64,000 nt of DNA from Heterocephalus glaber (lineage: Eukaryota > Chordata > Mammalia > Rodentia > Bathyergidae): contig NW_004624781.1 in NCBI RefSeq assembly GCF_000247695.1, positions 14,451,317-14,515,316 on the forward strand. The letters are read 5' to 3'. Positions 14,150 to 27,282 of this stretch are shown one piece after another (the first letter of the stretch is position 1; each line of letters begins with the position of its first letter). A program made the position numbers and the translations under genes. A model generated the notes under the pieces. That model did not search any database, had not been told where the DNA came from, and was given only the letters and a program-made list of their open reading frames with translations.

Positions 14150-15044
14150 CATGTACTAAACAAAAATCAAAATGGATCAAAGATCTAAGATGAAATAGTT
14201 AACTGTTGAAGACATAGGTATATGCAAGGACTTTCTGAACAGAAACCCAAGAGCACAAGAAATAAAACTGAGAATCAACAGATGGAATCGTATCAAATCA
14301 AAAAGCTTCTCCACAGCAAAGGAAACTACCAACACAGTGAGGAAACAACCTACAGAATAGGAAAAAAAAAATATTGCCAGCTATTCCTCAGACAGAGGTC
14401 TAATAAGGAATGTATAAAGAACTCAAAAACATTAGTCTCCCCAAAATAAAAGAATCAAAAAATGTGCAACCAAAATGAATAGATACTTGTCGGAAGTACA
14501 AATGGCCAATAAATACTTGAAAACATGCTCATCAGTGCTGGCCATCAGAGAAATGGAAATTAAAACTATACTGAGATTCTATCTTACTCCAGAAAGAATG
14601 GTTATCATCAAACAGTCTAATAATAACAAAAATGCTGGCAAGGATGTGGAGGAAAAAGAAACTCTTTTACATTGTTGGTCAGAATGTAAACTACTATAAT
14701 CACTGTGGAAATCAGTGGAGATTCCTCAAAAAAAAACAGGAATTCCATTTGACCCAGCTATACCTTCCTAGGTATCTTTCCAAAAGAGTTAACATCATTA
14801 TATTATAGGGATACATGCATAGCTGCATCTGTAAGCAGCACAGTTTATAATAACTAGGTTTTGGAAACACTATATATCTACTGATTGACGAATGGATAAG
14901 GAATTTATATACAATGGAATAATATGCTGCCATAAAGAAAGATAAACTTGAAGCATTTTTAGGTAAATGGATGCAACTTGAGAACACAAGTGAAATAAGC
15001 CAGACACACAAAGCTTAAATATTGCATGATTTGTCTTACATGAG

Positions 15045-15081
<37 letters not shown>

Positions 15082-15085
15082 CAAA
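14150..15085 (+). mobile_element. 5'-truncated L1, ORF2 end and 3' region
   Basis: This is an old L1 3' fragment. Frame-broken remnants of the ORF2 C-terminus can be read in sense (SSVLAIREMEIKTILRF, then ETLLHCWSECKLL). It continues with the conserved mammalian L1 3' sequence (GAATGGATAAGGAATTTATA, ATGCTGCCATAAAGAAAG) and ends in a CA repeat. The open frames at 14222 and 14475 are parts of it. It is not functional. Confidence 0.85.
15050..15079. repeat. (CA)n microsatellite
   Basis: About 15 CA units lie directly at the 3' end of the L1 fragment. Confidence 0.95.
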
Positions 15086-16280
15086 ACAGAAGAGAGATAA
15101 ATAGAAAGTAGGGAGAAGTTCAAGTATTTCCCCAAATTATCTATTCTGTTGTTTCAAAACTACTTTAATATATGCTAATTTGTTTCATTTATACTACTGG
15201 TTTACCTTAGTTCATTGAAAAGAAAGTTTTGTGATACTATCTGTTTCTTCTCTGTAAGAATCTTTTTGGTTTATGTCTTGTACTCTGCGTAACTACTTTG
15301 AAGATAATGATGTACACTACATTAACTACTGTTATTCTTTGTTACAAAATTTTTTTCATAAAAATTTTAATTTTTCATAAAAATGGTTCTAAAAATCTAG
15401 TGTGTGAATAAAAATATAAACATCAAATTTGGAATCATATTGGTGTTTGTAACTTGTAATCACAGACTACAGCATTAATATACAGGTATGTGAGAACCAG
15501 CACAGCCTGGGGACCTCGGGGGTTATCTAGAGTTGTTCCTCCTTCACTGTCCCTGAGGTCAGGTGTGGACACAGAGGTCCAGGCTTCTGCTTCCTTCTAG
15601 TAGACAAACACAAGCTTTTAACTGCTCTCTGGAGGAAACCATTTCAGTCATTCCTGCAGGCTTTTTACTGAATGATTATTCTCAAAAGCCACTCTCATTC
15701 TAGAAGGGTTATAATGAACCTACTTGATATTCAAGTTTATTGACATTTACAGAAAACATGCTAGCTGGGTGACTAGGATAAAATGGTTGAATTATCTGGC
15801 CAAAAATTCAGAAGGTCACTGAATCTATGATTCACCCAGTCTTCACCTAATTATCATTTGTTAATAAATTTACAGAATAGACAGCAACACTTTGTTTGGC
15901 TGAGAGAATTCCTAGGGCCATTTACCACATATTTTCTTATTCTTTTAGTTGTTCTCTTTGTAGTATTCCCCTAAACTCAGATTCCTTGAAGCTTGGAAAA
16001 AGCTGGATAATCCCAACCCTTAAGGCAGTGGTATGTGCTTTGCTCTCCCCAGCTCAGTCCCAGCCAACCTCTCCATGTTAATGTTCTCTAGTCCTACACA
16101 TGAACTGTTCACTGTTAGCCCCTCAGTAACTCTGGAGGGATAGCTTATGTACCTGCTCACAGCTGGGTCTTTGCTATGCTCTGCCCTTTACATCCAGAAA
16201 ATTCCCTGTCCTCTTTTGAAAATCCTAGTCTTCAGGAGACCATGCATTTACAGTGAGTTCTGTGGCTCTATTTTCATCTT

Positions 16281-16370
16281 TTTTTTTTTTTTTTTTGTAC
16301 CGGGGATTGAACTCAGGTCCTTGTGCTTCCGAGGCAGGCGGTGGAACCACTGAGCTAAATCCCCGGCCCT
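16281..16370 (-). mobile_element. ID SINE with target-site duplication
   Basis: A full-length reverse copy is flanked by CTATTTTCATCTT at 16268-16280 and 16372-16384. It is close to the young consensus. Confidence 0.92.
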
Positions 16371-17666
16371 TCTATTTTCATCTTATATTCTCAATTAGAC
16401 TAAAAAATTTTGAAATCAGACAACTGTTTTAACACCAGGTATGTTTGACCATAAACTAATACCTCATTGAACTCTAAAGATTTTACTTATTTATTTAACT
16501 GTAAATGCTAAGGACTGCTACTGACTCCTGTAATTACTGAACTTTAATTCATTTCTATTCCATAGGGAAGTAAAGAAAGGCAAAGAATAGTTCTGCTTCT
16601 AAGCACTCTTGCTCAATGCATTCCCTTAACACAAACGCTATGTCTTTTACTATCTGACCACTGCAGCACACAGTCACTCCTCTCTTCTGCCTTGCTACTA
16701 GAGCCCTGATTTCATTCCCAAGGGAGTGGGTAGGTGGGCCTGTCCTTTCCTAGTTCAGAGTAGGTATCCTTTTCTAGTCTGAAAGATCCATATCTGTTGT
16801 AAGTAACTGCATTAAGGCCAATGCTGACCAACGATGAGGGGAAGTCTGTTGAAGAGGCTTCTGGAAAAGGTTTCTAAACAGACAAGGAAGACACAGTCCT
16901 TTTTCTTCTATTGGACATAATTATGTCTACATTATAGTACCTTAAACAGCTATCTTGCCATTAGCCAGAAAAAAAATTGCTAAGCAGCAGAGTAGGAACC
17001 CTGAGACACAGGGCCAGGACCTTGCCTGCTATGGACTTCTGGCCACACATGGTAACAAATGTTCTTATAGTTCAAGCTGGCTAGGATGACAGTTTGTTTT
17101 CCTTTCATCCCTAAAGCATCCTAACTGACACAGTATCTCAGAAGCTTCTTCATAAATACTGTGTAGGTAGAAATTTATGTTCCTGGCTTGTTAAGTTCCA
17201 CAGGACAATGAGGGAGATTGAACCAGAATAAATGTCTCAGAAGCTGCCTGTGTGCATTATCTGCATCTGTCTGTCCCTCCTTACAAAGTCTGTGCTTAAG
17301 TCCAACTGATTGATGCTCAGGCAGAAGGAACAGGGTGAGTGTAGAGCTGCTCTTTCTCTTTTTCCCTTACTGTCAATATTTTTATCATACAGTGCTTTCC
17401 TTTCTTCCTCTTCTCTTTTCATCACTGCTTCACCGAGTGTGTGTGTAGATTGTGAGGCTAAGAAGGAAGCAGTAGATACAGAATTCAGAATTCAGAAATC
17501 AGTCTTTGATTTGATGGTTCTGCAGGAGTATGTGAAAGTATTTTTCTCTGATTATATCTGCTGAATTGAAAAGGAGGCCTATTATTAACCTTCATTACAT
17601 AATTCAAAAGTCTACATTTTCATTAGTCAGTTGAATTTTAAGGGGAAAAGAAAACCACTCATTAAA

Positions 17667-17795
17667 GCTGGGTGTGGTGGCGCATGCCTGTAATCCCAGC
17701 ACTGGGGAGGCTGAGGCAGGAGGATCACTGTTGAGCTCAAGGCCAGCCTGGACTATACAAGACCCTGACTCAAAACAAAACAAAAAACAAAGCAA
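17667..17795 (+). mobile_element. B1 SINE without internal duplication
   Basis: Reads GCTGGGTGTGGTGGCGCATG, then AAGGCCAGCCTGGACTATAC, then CCTGACTC and a CAAAA-rich tail. Confidence 0.88.
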
Positions 17796-18207
17796 ACATC
17801 ACACATTAAACATCACATAAAGTTGGAGAAGGGCATGTGAGGTTTTTCTTGAGACCATCATTTTTTTGAAAATGTCTAAGTGTCTTATTCTCCATGTCAC
17901 TGATGTCCTTTCACAGATGTTGAGCTCTATCACAACCTTCCTCTCCAGTGTGAACTACATGAAAGACATGTCAGGAGCTATGATTCCAGGCAGAGGAGAG
18001 CAGTAGGGATGTACAGTAAGGATGAATGTGGATACCTCGGATGAGAAAGTGAAATAGGCTGTGCAAAAATGACACTGATAATTTTAATAGAAGTGTGCCA
18101 AGGGGGTGAATAGGATTAAAAGTTACATCATTCTTTCTGTAATTTCAGCTCTGTTAAGCAACAACTTTAAGTCAATGGATCTTTCATAGTCTTGTCTGTG
18201 TGAGGCA

Positions 18208-18359
18208 CAGCTGTTCAACTTTTACTAGACAGCTGAAGCCAGAGTGTCTGCGAAAGTGGCAGAACCTGCTAATAGCTGCCAGCAGCTGCCTCCAGTTCAT
18301 CATCTCCACAGTGGAGTGCTGCTGAGCAGAGTCACAGACTCACACACAAAGCACAGGTG
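18208..18359. promoter_or_regulatory. Cluster of four E-boxes
   Basis: CAGCTG occurs at 18208-18213, 18230-18235 and 18283-18288, and CAGGTG at 18354-18359. The sequence is unique rather than repeat-derived. E-proteins, including the product of this gene, bind such CANNTG sites. A regulatory role is inference only. Confidence 0.35.
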
Positions 18360-19069
18360 AAAGTAGGACCTGCCACCTCCGAGCCCCAGTTGCCAGAAAC
18401 TATGCACAATGACAACAGGCTTGAAAACATAAACCATGTGAACACTGGCTTTTAGTGGCTTAGGAAAGCGATTATTTCTGTAGTCAACTCCTGTTGAAAT
18501 GAATACAGCAATTTTAGTTATTTGCCTAATAATGTCTTTTCTTCAAAGAAGCTATGCATTTTTTTCCTTCAGTGAGGTTTTTCTCCACACAATGCTTACA
18601 AAAATAAAGGTCAAATTTTAAAATTATAGCTTAAAAATAAATAAAATAAAATTATAGCTTAACAGATACACATTTTTATATAACTTTATTCCTAATAAGT
18701 ATAAAAAAGTTTTAATTTACAATAGCAATTTGTCTCAATAAATTCATATGGTAGGTCAGTATCTTGAACTTTCAAAACTATTATGAAAAAAACCAAGAGG
18801 AAATAAAGGAAATCTGAACCATTTAACATATCTCCACTAACATTATTCAGCCATAAGCACAGAGAGCTCTTTTCCTTAGCAGAAAAATGACATAATCCTT
18901 AAGAATTTTATGTTTGTTTGTGTGTGAAACAATGACTTAGTGGGCCTAAAAAATAAAGACAGCCTATTTACATGAGCCTATTTACTACTCATTTAGTAGT
19001 CTCACACATGGTGCTCGGTCAGTGTGGAAGACATGGAAGAAGGATGTTTCATATCGTTTTCATGATTTT

Positions 19070-19146
19070 TGTGGTGCTGGAGATTAGAACCAGGCCCTCA
19101 TATATGCTAAGCACACACTCTACCACTCAGCTATATCCTCAACCCT
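19070..19146 (-). mobile_element. Old ID SINE
   Basis: Reverse copy: GTGGTGCTGGAGATTAGAAC, then CTACCACTCAGCTATATCC. Confidence 0.7.
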
Positions 19147-19415
19147 TATGTTTCTAAAAAGACTGTTTTTTCCTATGCCATTTTATAAAAAAACTTTGAT
19201 TTTGCTCCTCTGTATCTTACCTTCATCCCAATTACCCAGCTTTATTTTTATTCTATTACAATTATTATGAAAAATGATCACAACTTTAAGAATCTAGGAA
19301 GATACACACAAATCAAAACTATCAAATATTTCAGTATTGTCCAGAATGAATCCAGGATGCTTTTGTTTACTGAAAAATAAATGACTGAAATATTGCCAAG
19401 TGGACACACGTGTTA

Positions 19416-19523
<108 letters not shown>

Positions 19524-19894
19524 CTAATCAGAAAACAAGAGATACACATGAATCAATATGCACAGAAGGCAAAAACGTTAAGTCTATTCACAGGGAATAA
19601 TTTTTATAATGTAAGGTGTCCTTCTGCCCAAGATTACAGTGAAAAGGTTTTTCATTAATTTAAGACAAATTTATTACATGAAGGCAAAAGTAGTCTCACT
19701 TTTAAGACTAGAATAAAAAAGATATTTTAGTTAGAAATAATTTAAGGTTTCTAATTGTTACTATAAAAAAAAGAAGTGACTATAAAGGGTAACAAATATG
19801 AGAATTAATCTTTCAAAAACATGTCATCTAAATAAGTGCTATCTTTAAAAAGTGATCACCTAACAAAACTATTAACTAATCTTTTGAAATGCCC

Positions 19895-19935
19895 AGAACC
19901 AGCAAGGTCCTAGATTTGATTCCCAGCACCAAAAA
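19895..19935 (+). mobile_element. ID SINE 3' fragment
   Basis: Only the B-box end survives: CAAGGTCCTAGATTTGATTC, then CAGCACCAAAAA. Confidence 0.55.
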
Positions 19936-20024
19936 CAAGTAAAGAAATAAATTTAAAAATCTTTAAAAATTTAAAAAAGCCAACCAAAGAAAATATTTTT
20001 GAAAACAGTTATCACTTACCTCTT

Positions 20025-20119
20025 ATTTATTTATTTATTTATTTAGGTACCAGGGATCAAACTTGGGACCTTGTGCTTATGAGGCTGGTGGCAGCACCAC
20101 TGTGCTAAATCCCTGGCCC
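20025..20119 (-). mobile_element. ID SINE with target-site duplication
   Basis: A full-length reverse copy with an ATTT-repeat tail is flanked by TCACTTACCTCTT at 20012-20024 and 20120-20132. It carries the GTGGTGCTGCCACC-type middle. Confidence 0.92.
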
Positions 20120-20597
20120 TCACTTACCTCTTTTTTTAAGTTACTAGTTTGAACAACAATGTATTTGCTAATTTTAGCCCCAAATTATTGTGTTGTAAAA
20201 AATTAAACTTACTCTCAAAAGGTTTCTTTTTCACCCTTGGAAAAAGTGAAAATAACAACAACAAAAAATGTCTGAAGTGACAGATCTCCTTGAAGTGGAT
20301 AACATCCGGATGTACAAATTTTGGTATTTTTAAAAGATGTTGCTATACTTATATATTATATTGTCCAGTAAAGGTGACAGAAATTCATTCAAGTTTACTT
20401 AATCAGTAAATATTTTAAAAGTCCCTTCAATTCAGGTATCAAGGGCCCTGAAAAGGTCTCTTCTGGAACACTTCTATTCTTATAAAAAAACCAAGTAAGT
20501 CATTTTTGCATTTCAGCAAATGAGTCAACTTCTGTGGCCAAACTGTACCCAAATATTTTAAAAAGGAAAACTATGTCTGGATATAAAGAGTCATCCT

Positions 20598-20685
20598 GGG
20601 CAGGGGATTTAGCTCAGTGGTTCCACCCCCTGCCTCATAAGCACAAGGTCCTGAGTTCAATCCCTAGTACCAAAAAAAAAAAAAA
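20598..20685 (+). mobile_element. ID SINE
   Basis: Forward copy: GGGGATTTAGCTCAGTGG, TTCCACCCCCTGCCTC, GAGTTCAATCCCTAGTACC, then an A tail. Confidence 0.9.
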
Positions 20686-21097
20686 GTCCTCAGTCTCAGT
20701 AAGTTTAGAACTCAAGTGAATTTAAAGTGGCTCTAGTTACGGCACATAAGGAGCCTAAGTATTGGCTTTTAAAGAAAGCATAATACATTTTTTCAACATC
20801 TGAAAAAGCCAGGTATTAGGACACATTCATGCAAAAGAAATTCCACAAGTCACAATGAACACATATAAAGGCTTTCATTTTTAAATTTTTCACTAATTCC
20901 AAATTGCAAACAGCAAAAAGTCTATTCTCCTCTGATGGATGCATCTACTTCAAGTAAAATATGCCAATTATATAATTAATAGATTTTAATTGTAATTACC
21001 TTTTAACAATTCTAATAGCCAGGTATATAAGTTGCATAGTCAAGTTAAAAGTCACTTTGGAAAAGGAAAGCTATGGAAAAGAATTCAAGAAACTTTG

Positions 21098-21220
21098 GAG
21101 CTGGGTGTGGTGGTATATGCCTGTAATTCCAGTACTTGGGAGGACAGCGCAAGAGGATTGTTGTGAGTTCCAGGCCAGGCTAGACTATATAATGAAACCC
21201 TGTCTCAAAATATCTAAAAG
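21098..21220 (+). mobile_element. B1 SINE without internal duplication
   Basis: Forward B1: GAGCTGGGTGTGGTGGTATA, CAGTACTTGGGAGG, GGCCAGGCTAGACTATATAA, CCTGTCTCAAAA. Confidence 0.85.
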
Positions 21221-21297
21221 AATTCAAGAGACTAGGAGTACTTATTAACAGAGAAGTAGTATAAGATCAATATTACTGTTCTTAAAAGTTGTTACTT

Positions 21298-21345
21298 AGG
21301 GGTAGGGGTGCAGCTCAGTAATTACACCCCCAGCACCTGAACTGC
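21298..21345 (+). mobile_element. Rearranged ID SINE fragment
   Basis: A-box part GGGGTGCAGCTCAGTAAT is joined to CCCCAGCACC, with an internal deletion. Confidence 0.55.
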
Positions 21346-21824
21346 TACCTATCAAAAAACAGTACATATATGAAAATTAGCTACAGGTCACCCTTTGGCT
21401 CCTAGTGGCTCATGTATACAAACTGGTTTATTTCAATCACGTAAGTAAGGTCACCAAACTTCAAAGCACCAGAAGAACAAAAACTTTGCCTTATTCATTG
21501 CTACATCTTCAGATTCCAAATGGTGGGGGTTCAATATATACTGATAAGAATAGAGCTTATCCTTACTAGAATTCCCTTCTGAATGATCCTTCAGTCCTTG
21601 GCTGTATTTACTGAGATTCCACCTCTCTTCTTCTTTCAGTTTCCTTACTGCAGATTTCCCCATAAGTCTAGTCTCAGTTTTCTATTTACTTCTGCTTTAT
21701 CTCTTGGTATCCCCATTTTTTGTAACGTATCAACCTTCACATCCCCATGAACGACTTTGAAAGTGACATCTCTATCCTCACACTGGTGGCCTTGGAATCG
21801 CCATCTAGACAGGCTCCTCTGGTG

Positions 21825-21915
21825 GGCCGGGGATTTAGCTCAGTGGTTTTACCACCTGCTGTGCAAGCACAAGGACCTGAGTTCGATCTCTGGTACCAAA
21901 AAAAAAAGAAAAAAA
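21825..21915 (+). mobile_element. ID SINE
   Basis: Forward copy: GGGCCGGGGATTTAGCTCAG, then CTGCTGTGCAAGC, then GAGTTCGATCTCTGGTACC and an A-rich tail. Confidence 0.9.
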
Positions 21916-22734
21916 TTCACTCTTAGACATGCTCTTCTTTTGCCTCAGGCTGAGAACTTCTAGACCCAAACTTTGCCTTGCTGCCATGAGCTTCCTCCCA
22001 TCTTTATTTTCTGTTTCTCTACCTTGGCTTAGCAGCTCTCTCTCCTCTTTCCCCAGTTCTTTTACTCTTCACTCTGTATACAGCAACCCCGAAAATTCAG
22101 TTTCTGGGACAGGTACACACCATCCTCTGCTATGACATCACTTTTAATTCTAATACAACTCAGAGATGGACTATGTAAATCATCCCACACATAAATGCCT
22201 GAGCAGTTGTCCCCCCACACAGTTGTGAATAACCATGTTCCTGTTCCTACCAAATAAAAATGATGAAAAGAATGACGTTTGATGCCTTTCCTAATCTAGT
22301 CACAATATATCTTTCTATTTTCTATAATCTATGCATCCTGTTACCCATAGTATTTTTTCATTTTCTGAACACAGCTTGCCTTGCTTTCAGAATGTCTACT
22401 TATTTGTCCCTCATGGAACTCTGTACCACATCAAAGTTTATTTAGCTCAAATATCACTTCCCTATTTCCATCTTGCTTATAATACTAGAATAACCTGAAC
22501 TTCTCTTTAGAAGTTTTCTTGACACTGTGTCTCACCATCTTTTGGTTATCTGTCTTATTTTGCCTGTTTCATTGTAAGATCTTTGAGGGCAGGGACTTTA
22601 TACAGTTAACACTGAATCTATCACTGCCAGCCTCTGCTTTGTACAAGGAGCTGTTCAACACTATTTTCAAAACTTGAGTGACAAAATTGTTCTTGAAATT
22701 TGCTATAATATTTATTGATTACAAAAAGACCCCT

Positions 22735-22818
22735 TTTTTGGTGTGTGTAGGGGCACTAGGGTTTGAACCTTACACATGCTAGCCAAATGCTCTATCACTG
22801 AGCTAAATCCCCACCCCC
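22735..22818 (-). mobile_element. Old ID SINE
   Basis: Reverse copy of the canonical older type: GGGTTTGAACCTTACACATG, then CACTGAGCTAAATCCCCACC. Confidence 0.75.
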
Positions 22819-24242
22819 AAGTCAGGACTATTTAAATGGTGGTATTTATCTTAGTATTTATATAACTGGGAGTCTCATTAATAGAAATACCAAAAGGGAA
22901 AGAGAGTTTGTTATACAGGTAATTTTATTTCAATTCAGTTTTATAGCATGCAAGATTTGAGAACAATTAGTGAGATTCTACAATTCTGGGAATGTGTGTT
23001 AATGTACTGCAACTGGGCTATCCATAACACATCATTAGGTAGGTACATAGGCTTTTGAGGGTATAAATGGACTACTAATCCTTATTTTTCCTCATAACTC
23101 TGCCTTTACAGTTAAACAATCCCTAAGCAAGTCAAGAAATGGTGACAACTCCTTTTGTCAAATAAGGAAGAAATTACTTTAGAGTTATCTAAGATCACTT
23201 TAAATGACTTAGCAGAATGTTCTAGTCCTATGTGTAAACAAGTGTAAACTTTTAAAAATCACTGGTCAAAAAGGAGTACCAAAACTATCAAATATAAAAA
23301 CATATTTCTGGTATTTTTTCTTAATTTGTACAATAAAAAAGCCATTTTTTTTCCCACTTGCCCATCACCTTTGCTGGTTCTACTTTACCATTTAAAGTGA
23401 GGACAGACAGAAATACTTGCAATACATTTTCTAAACTTACAGAAGCCCAGAAAGTTACAGGAGCCTTTCTTATCCCTTTTACTTTCATAGAAAGAATGGT
23501 TATGTGCGGGGAAGAAGATCAGTGCAACATAAAAAAAGTATAACACAATCTTTTGGGTCATCAATCATTTCACTAAACTTAATCTTTGCAAATTTATTCT
23601 GTTAGAGAATTACGAATACATTATATTTATTTTATAGAAATTGTTGCGCTATTTTAAGAAATTTTAGACACCAGGCTTTATTTGGCAAAGAGCATTTTAA
23701 ATCAAAGATACATTTCTTTTTGTGTTTTCTGGCCTTAAAGAACTCCAACACTAGTGTTTGAGGGAGAAAAAAAAAGAAGTCAGTAACTTAAAAATGGGGG
23801 TGGGGTGGCTTAGTTTAGAGCATGAACAAAGTAAGCACACATCCAGCATGCAGCCCACGTCCCCACCACTAAATGACCAATGATAAATAAGTCCCAACAC
23901 CTTCTGCCAGGCTTATGCAGTAATATGCCTCATTTTACTGCAACAAATGAGGCTCCTCCTCCTATCAGTCACGGTCCATTCCAACCAGCAGGGTGCCAAT
24001 AAGCCAAAGGCTAATGAAAAGGGCCTCGAACAAAAAAGAAACAATGGAGAGCTCCTAGGCCCAACTCTGGAACTGTGAGCCCAATTTTTTTAAACACTAC
24101 AGTGCACATTTCAGTTAATCTTTATTATGTTAATGCTACTGAGTCTAAGGAACAAAGAAACTTATCTCATGAATTACTTTTAAACATCAACTTCCATGAA
24201 TTTTCTTGTTATAGACTAGCGACCATTACCCATCCAGATATA

Positions 24243-24262
24243 ACACACACAACACACAACAC

Positions 24263-24293
<31 letters not shown>
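24243..24293. repeat. (CA)n microsatellite
   Basis: CA units with AACA interruptions at the left end and a pure run to the right. Low-complexity open frames on both strands come from it. Confidence 0.95.
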
Positions 24294-24296
<3 letters not shown>

Positions 24297-25984
24297 CTTT
24301 GGCCCCTTCTTGCTCTGAGGTAGAAATCAAAACATAAATTATCACAAAGAAGTCTGATATAATCAACAAAGTTAAACAGTCCCCTTGTTTGATCTCCTTT
24401 AAATTAAAGACGGAGTGTTTTGATATGGTATTAGGCACTGAAATAAACCAGATGTTTCTTGCTCTATAGAACTCTCCATGGGCACAATCTTAAAGGGTTA
24501 TTGTCTGGCAAATGTTCAGGGAAACACATTAGAAATGGCACGAATACACAGATTTTCCCTGCCTTCTATCTACCCTAGTTTATTATCTAAACTAATGCAT
24601 AATCCACAGGGCTTCGGGAACTTTGTGTAAATACTTTCATGTACAATTCTCTTTCTTGCTATCCTGAGATTAAGACCACAATTATCCAGGCTTAAACCTA
24701 AAATAAAAGAACCTTTGCAAATGCATTATCTGGCCTTCTATGTTTAATCACACAGTATTCTGTGTGCTCTTTAATACCTAAACTGTAGAACAAAGGTTGT
24801 ACCCTCTGATGTTTCGCACATGAAAGACCTTCTAAGACATACATTAGACAACCGGAGAACCAGAATTAACTTCTAATGATAACACAGTGGTTCTCCACCT
24901 AAAGCTAAATACTATACTGAAAATGTCACATTCTAAATAACTTAAAATTTCAAATACTCATGGCCACCATTTCCAAAGATCTGTAATATTTAACATAAAA
25001 TTCTGATACACATGTTAGACACTCAAATGTAATACTCACTAAGGTCCTTCTCATCTCTTCTAATCCTTCCGATCCTAAGATAATGTAATGTTTTTATTTT
25101 TTAATACATGTAAAGCATTAAACACATATTTAAATGAATGTGAGTCTGTAACAAAAGTTAAAGAAAGAATGTGTTTGGGAAGGTGTACAGATTGGGGGTG
25201 CTGGAGACAGACTGAGGGAAGGGATTTGAAATCTGCAGACTATGGCATGTAGTGATGGAGCAGATGGAATGCATCATCATCAGCTATGACAGAAATGATT
25301 TATGGAATGACCTGGCTGCTCCTGCCTCCTAACAACACAGGATGACAGAGCTGAGTTCCCATGACAACCAAAGCCCACCCACTAACTAGATTAAACATTT
25401 CTTCCCTGGCTTCCATTCAGAGGGAATTTGGATTTTCTTTTCCAAATGCCATCCTACCTGGGCTAGTATGTGTTCAGAATATGGGAAGACACTCAAAGAC
25501 TTAAACAGTAACAAAAAAGAGATTGAAGACCACTGAGAACACCATAGATTCTTGCCTGCCTACATGCCAAGTTTCTTTATAGAAGTTTTTCTCAAACAAA
25601 TGACCTATGAGGTAAAACAAAAACATCTGAATTGCATATTCTATTTTAAAAGGTTACCTAATATTAAAACTTTAAATGTTATTTGTCCTCTTACATGTGA
25701 AATATCTGTTAGTGGACTCTTCCGATTCTGCAGAAGGAATATTGCAAGCCAATCAATCCCCTGGAAGTCTCCAGGATTTAACAATGTACAGTAATTATTT
25801 TCTTCCTAAGTAGACGGTTTTTGTCAGTAGGAATAAATTCAAAAAACCATGGGACAATCCTCCTTGATCCTCATCTACACTTCCACACGACTCATCACCA
25901 TGGCACTGCAGTTCCTGGATAGGCACAGCAGTCTCAAACTAGTGAGGGTCAGGTTCTCATGTACAGGAGCACTACCCATACTAG

Positions 25985-26200
25985 CTTTGTGAGCCCCAGA
26001 GCAAGCTACTTAATCTTCCTGAGCTCAAGTTACTTAACCTTTTGAACCTTAGTTCCTCATCTGTAACAGAGGGATAATAATTCCAACCTTACAAGGGTTT
26101 TCTTGAGGATTAGATCAAATAGGCCACATCGATACTTAGCACAGTGCCAAGCACCTAGAAAGCATTCAAATTACAGCTAATAATTTTTGTGGGCCTTGTT
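25985..26200 (+). mobile_element. MIR SINE
   Basis: MIR core and 3' part in order: GCAAGCTACTTAATCTTCCT, CTTAGTTCCTCATCTGTAA, GAGGATTAGATCAAATAG, GCACAGTGCCAAGCACC. It is an ancient mammalian element. Confidence 0.85.
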
Positions 26201-26234
26201 ATTATCTCCACTATTATTATACATGCTCCAAGAC

Positions 26235-26350
26235 TGAATTTAGTACACATTTACTGAGTTCCTCTTTGTGTGGGGCTTCACTATGTAGCAGATAAATTTG
26301 ACTTGGCTTCATTTCTCAAGAAGTTCATACATGGCTAAAGGAAAGGTTTA
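26235..26350 (-). mobile_element. L2 remnant
   Basis: Faint match to the inverted L2 3' end: ACACATTTACTGAGTTCCTC, then CTCAAGAAGTTCATACATGG. Confidence 0.5.
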
Positions 26351-27282
26351 TTTACATAAGCAATATAAAAAAGGTTTATGTCTTTAAATGTTCAATAGTT
26401 GCCTCCCACTAGCATGTTAAAGTGTTGTATCTTTGCCATTGACAGCAACTAGTATGTTTGTCAGAGTTCAGTGTACTACACAGAAGATACAAGACAACTC
26501 CGTGTGACTTCTAGGAGGTATTTCATAAAGCAGAATGTCTCTTTTGAATAATTAGACTTGAAATCTTTATAGGTTGCTGATCAATGCTCTTTCTCCTAGT
26601 TTCAGCATTCCAAAAGAAGAGATTTGAATTCTAACATTTAAGAGTCAGATATTAAAATGCAACCATTGCTTTGTCACAAAAGTCATTGATAAATACTAGA
26701 AAATCCTCTGAATCAGTTTTATTCATTTTAGACCGAGTTCTTAGATGAATGTTTTTTTTCAAAGTTTCATTCCCTAGTTTTGAATGACTCAGCTCCAGTA
26801 GACTGTTTTTTTTTTTTTTCTTTTAAAAAATATACACAAAATACTTCTCACTTTGGAAAAGCTCTTAGAAAGGTATTTCATTCTCTGGATCAGAAGAATG
26901 ATTGTGTTGCCTCTCTTGGTACTACTTGATTTATTTTAATGAGTCACTAAGTAAGTATGTATTTAAAACAAATACACAAACTTAAAGATGGATCTCAGCC
27001 ATTTGTGCTTTAAATTAAAAAAACACTCAAATTTCTCTTCCTTTCACCTATATATTAAAACAAAGACAGATATTTAAATTGAGGTCAGAAAGCTGTTCTT
27101 GTAGGGGTGAGACAGGAAGGTATTTTTATGAGTTAGTTTAAGGGTTTGCATCAATATAAACTGAGAATAGCTCTAAAAGAGTAATAAAGTGAATGAGTTC
27201 TAACAATCCCTTTATAACACAGTCTAACCACAGCATTCAGCAGTGCAGATGATGCAGCAGAACATGGAAAATCAATACTCAC

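Larger units (their letters stand above)
19524..27282 (-). other. TCF12: TCF12 intron, 7.8 kb
   Basis: This intron contains several ID elements (20025, 20598, 21825 and older pieces), a B1 at 21098, a CA microsatellite at 24243, a MIR at 25985 and an L2 remnant at 26235. Short open frames here look like noise. The stretch 22.9-25.9 kb is mostly unique sequence. Confidence 0.85.

Noticed and set aside
14222..14699. Two open frames resembling a reverse transcriptase end
   Set aside because: They are frame-broken remnants of an old L1 ORF2, annotated as a mobile element.
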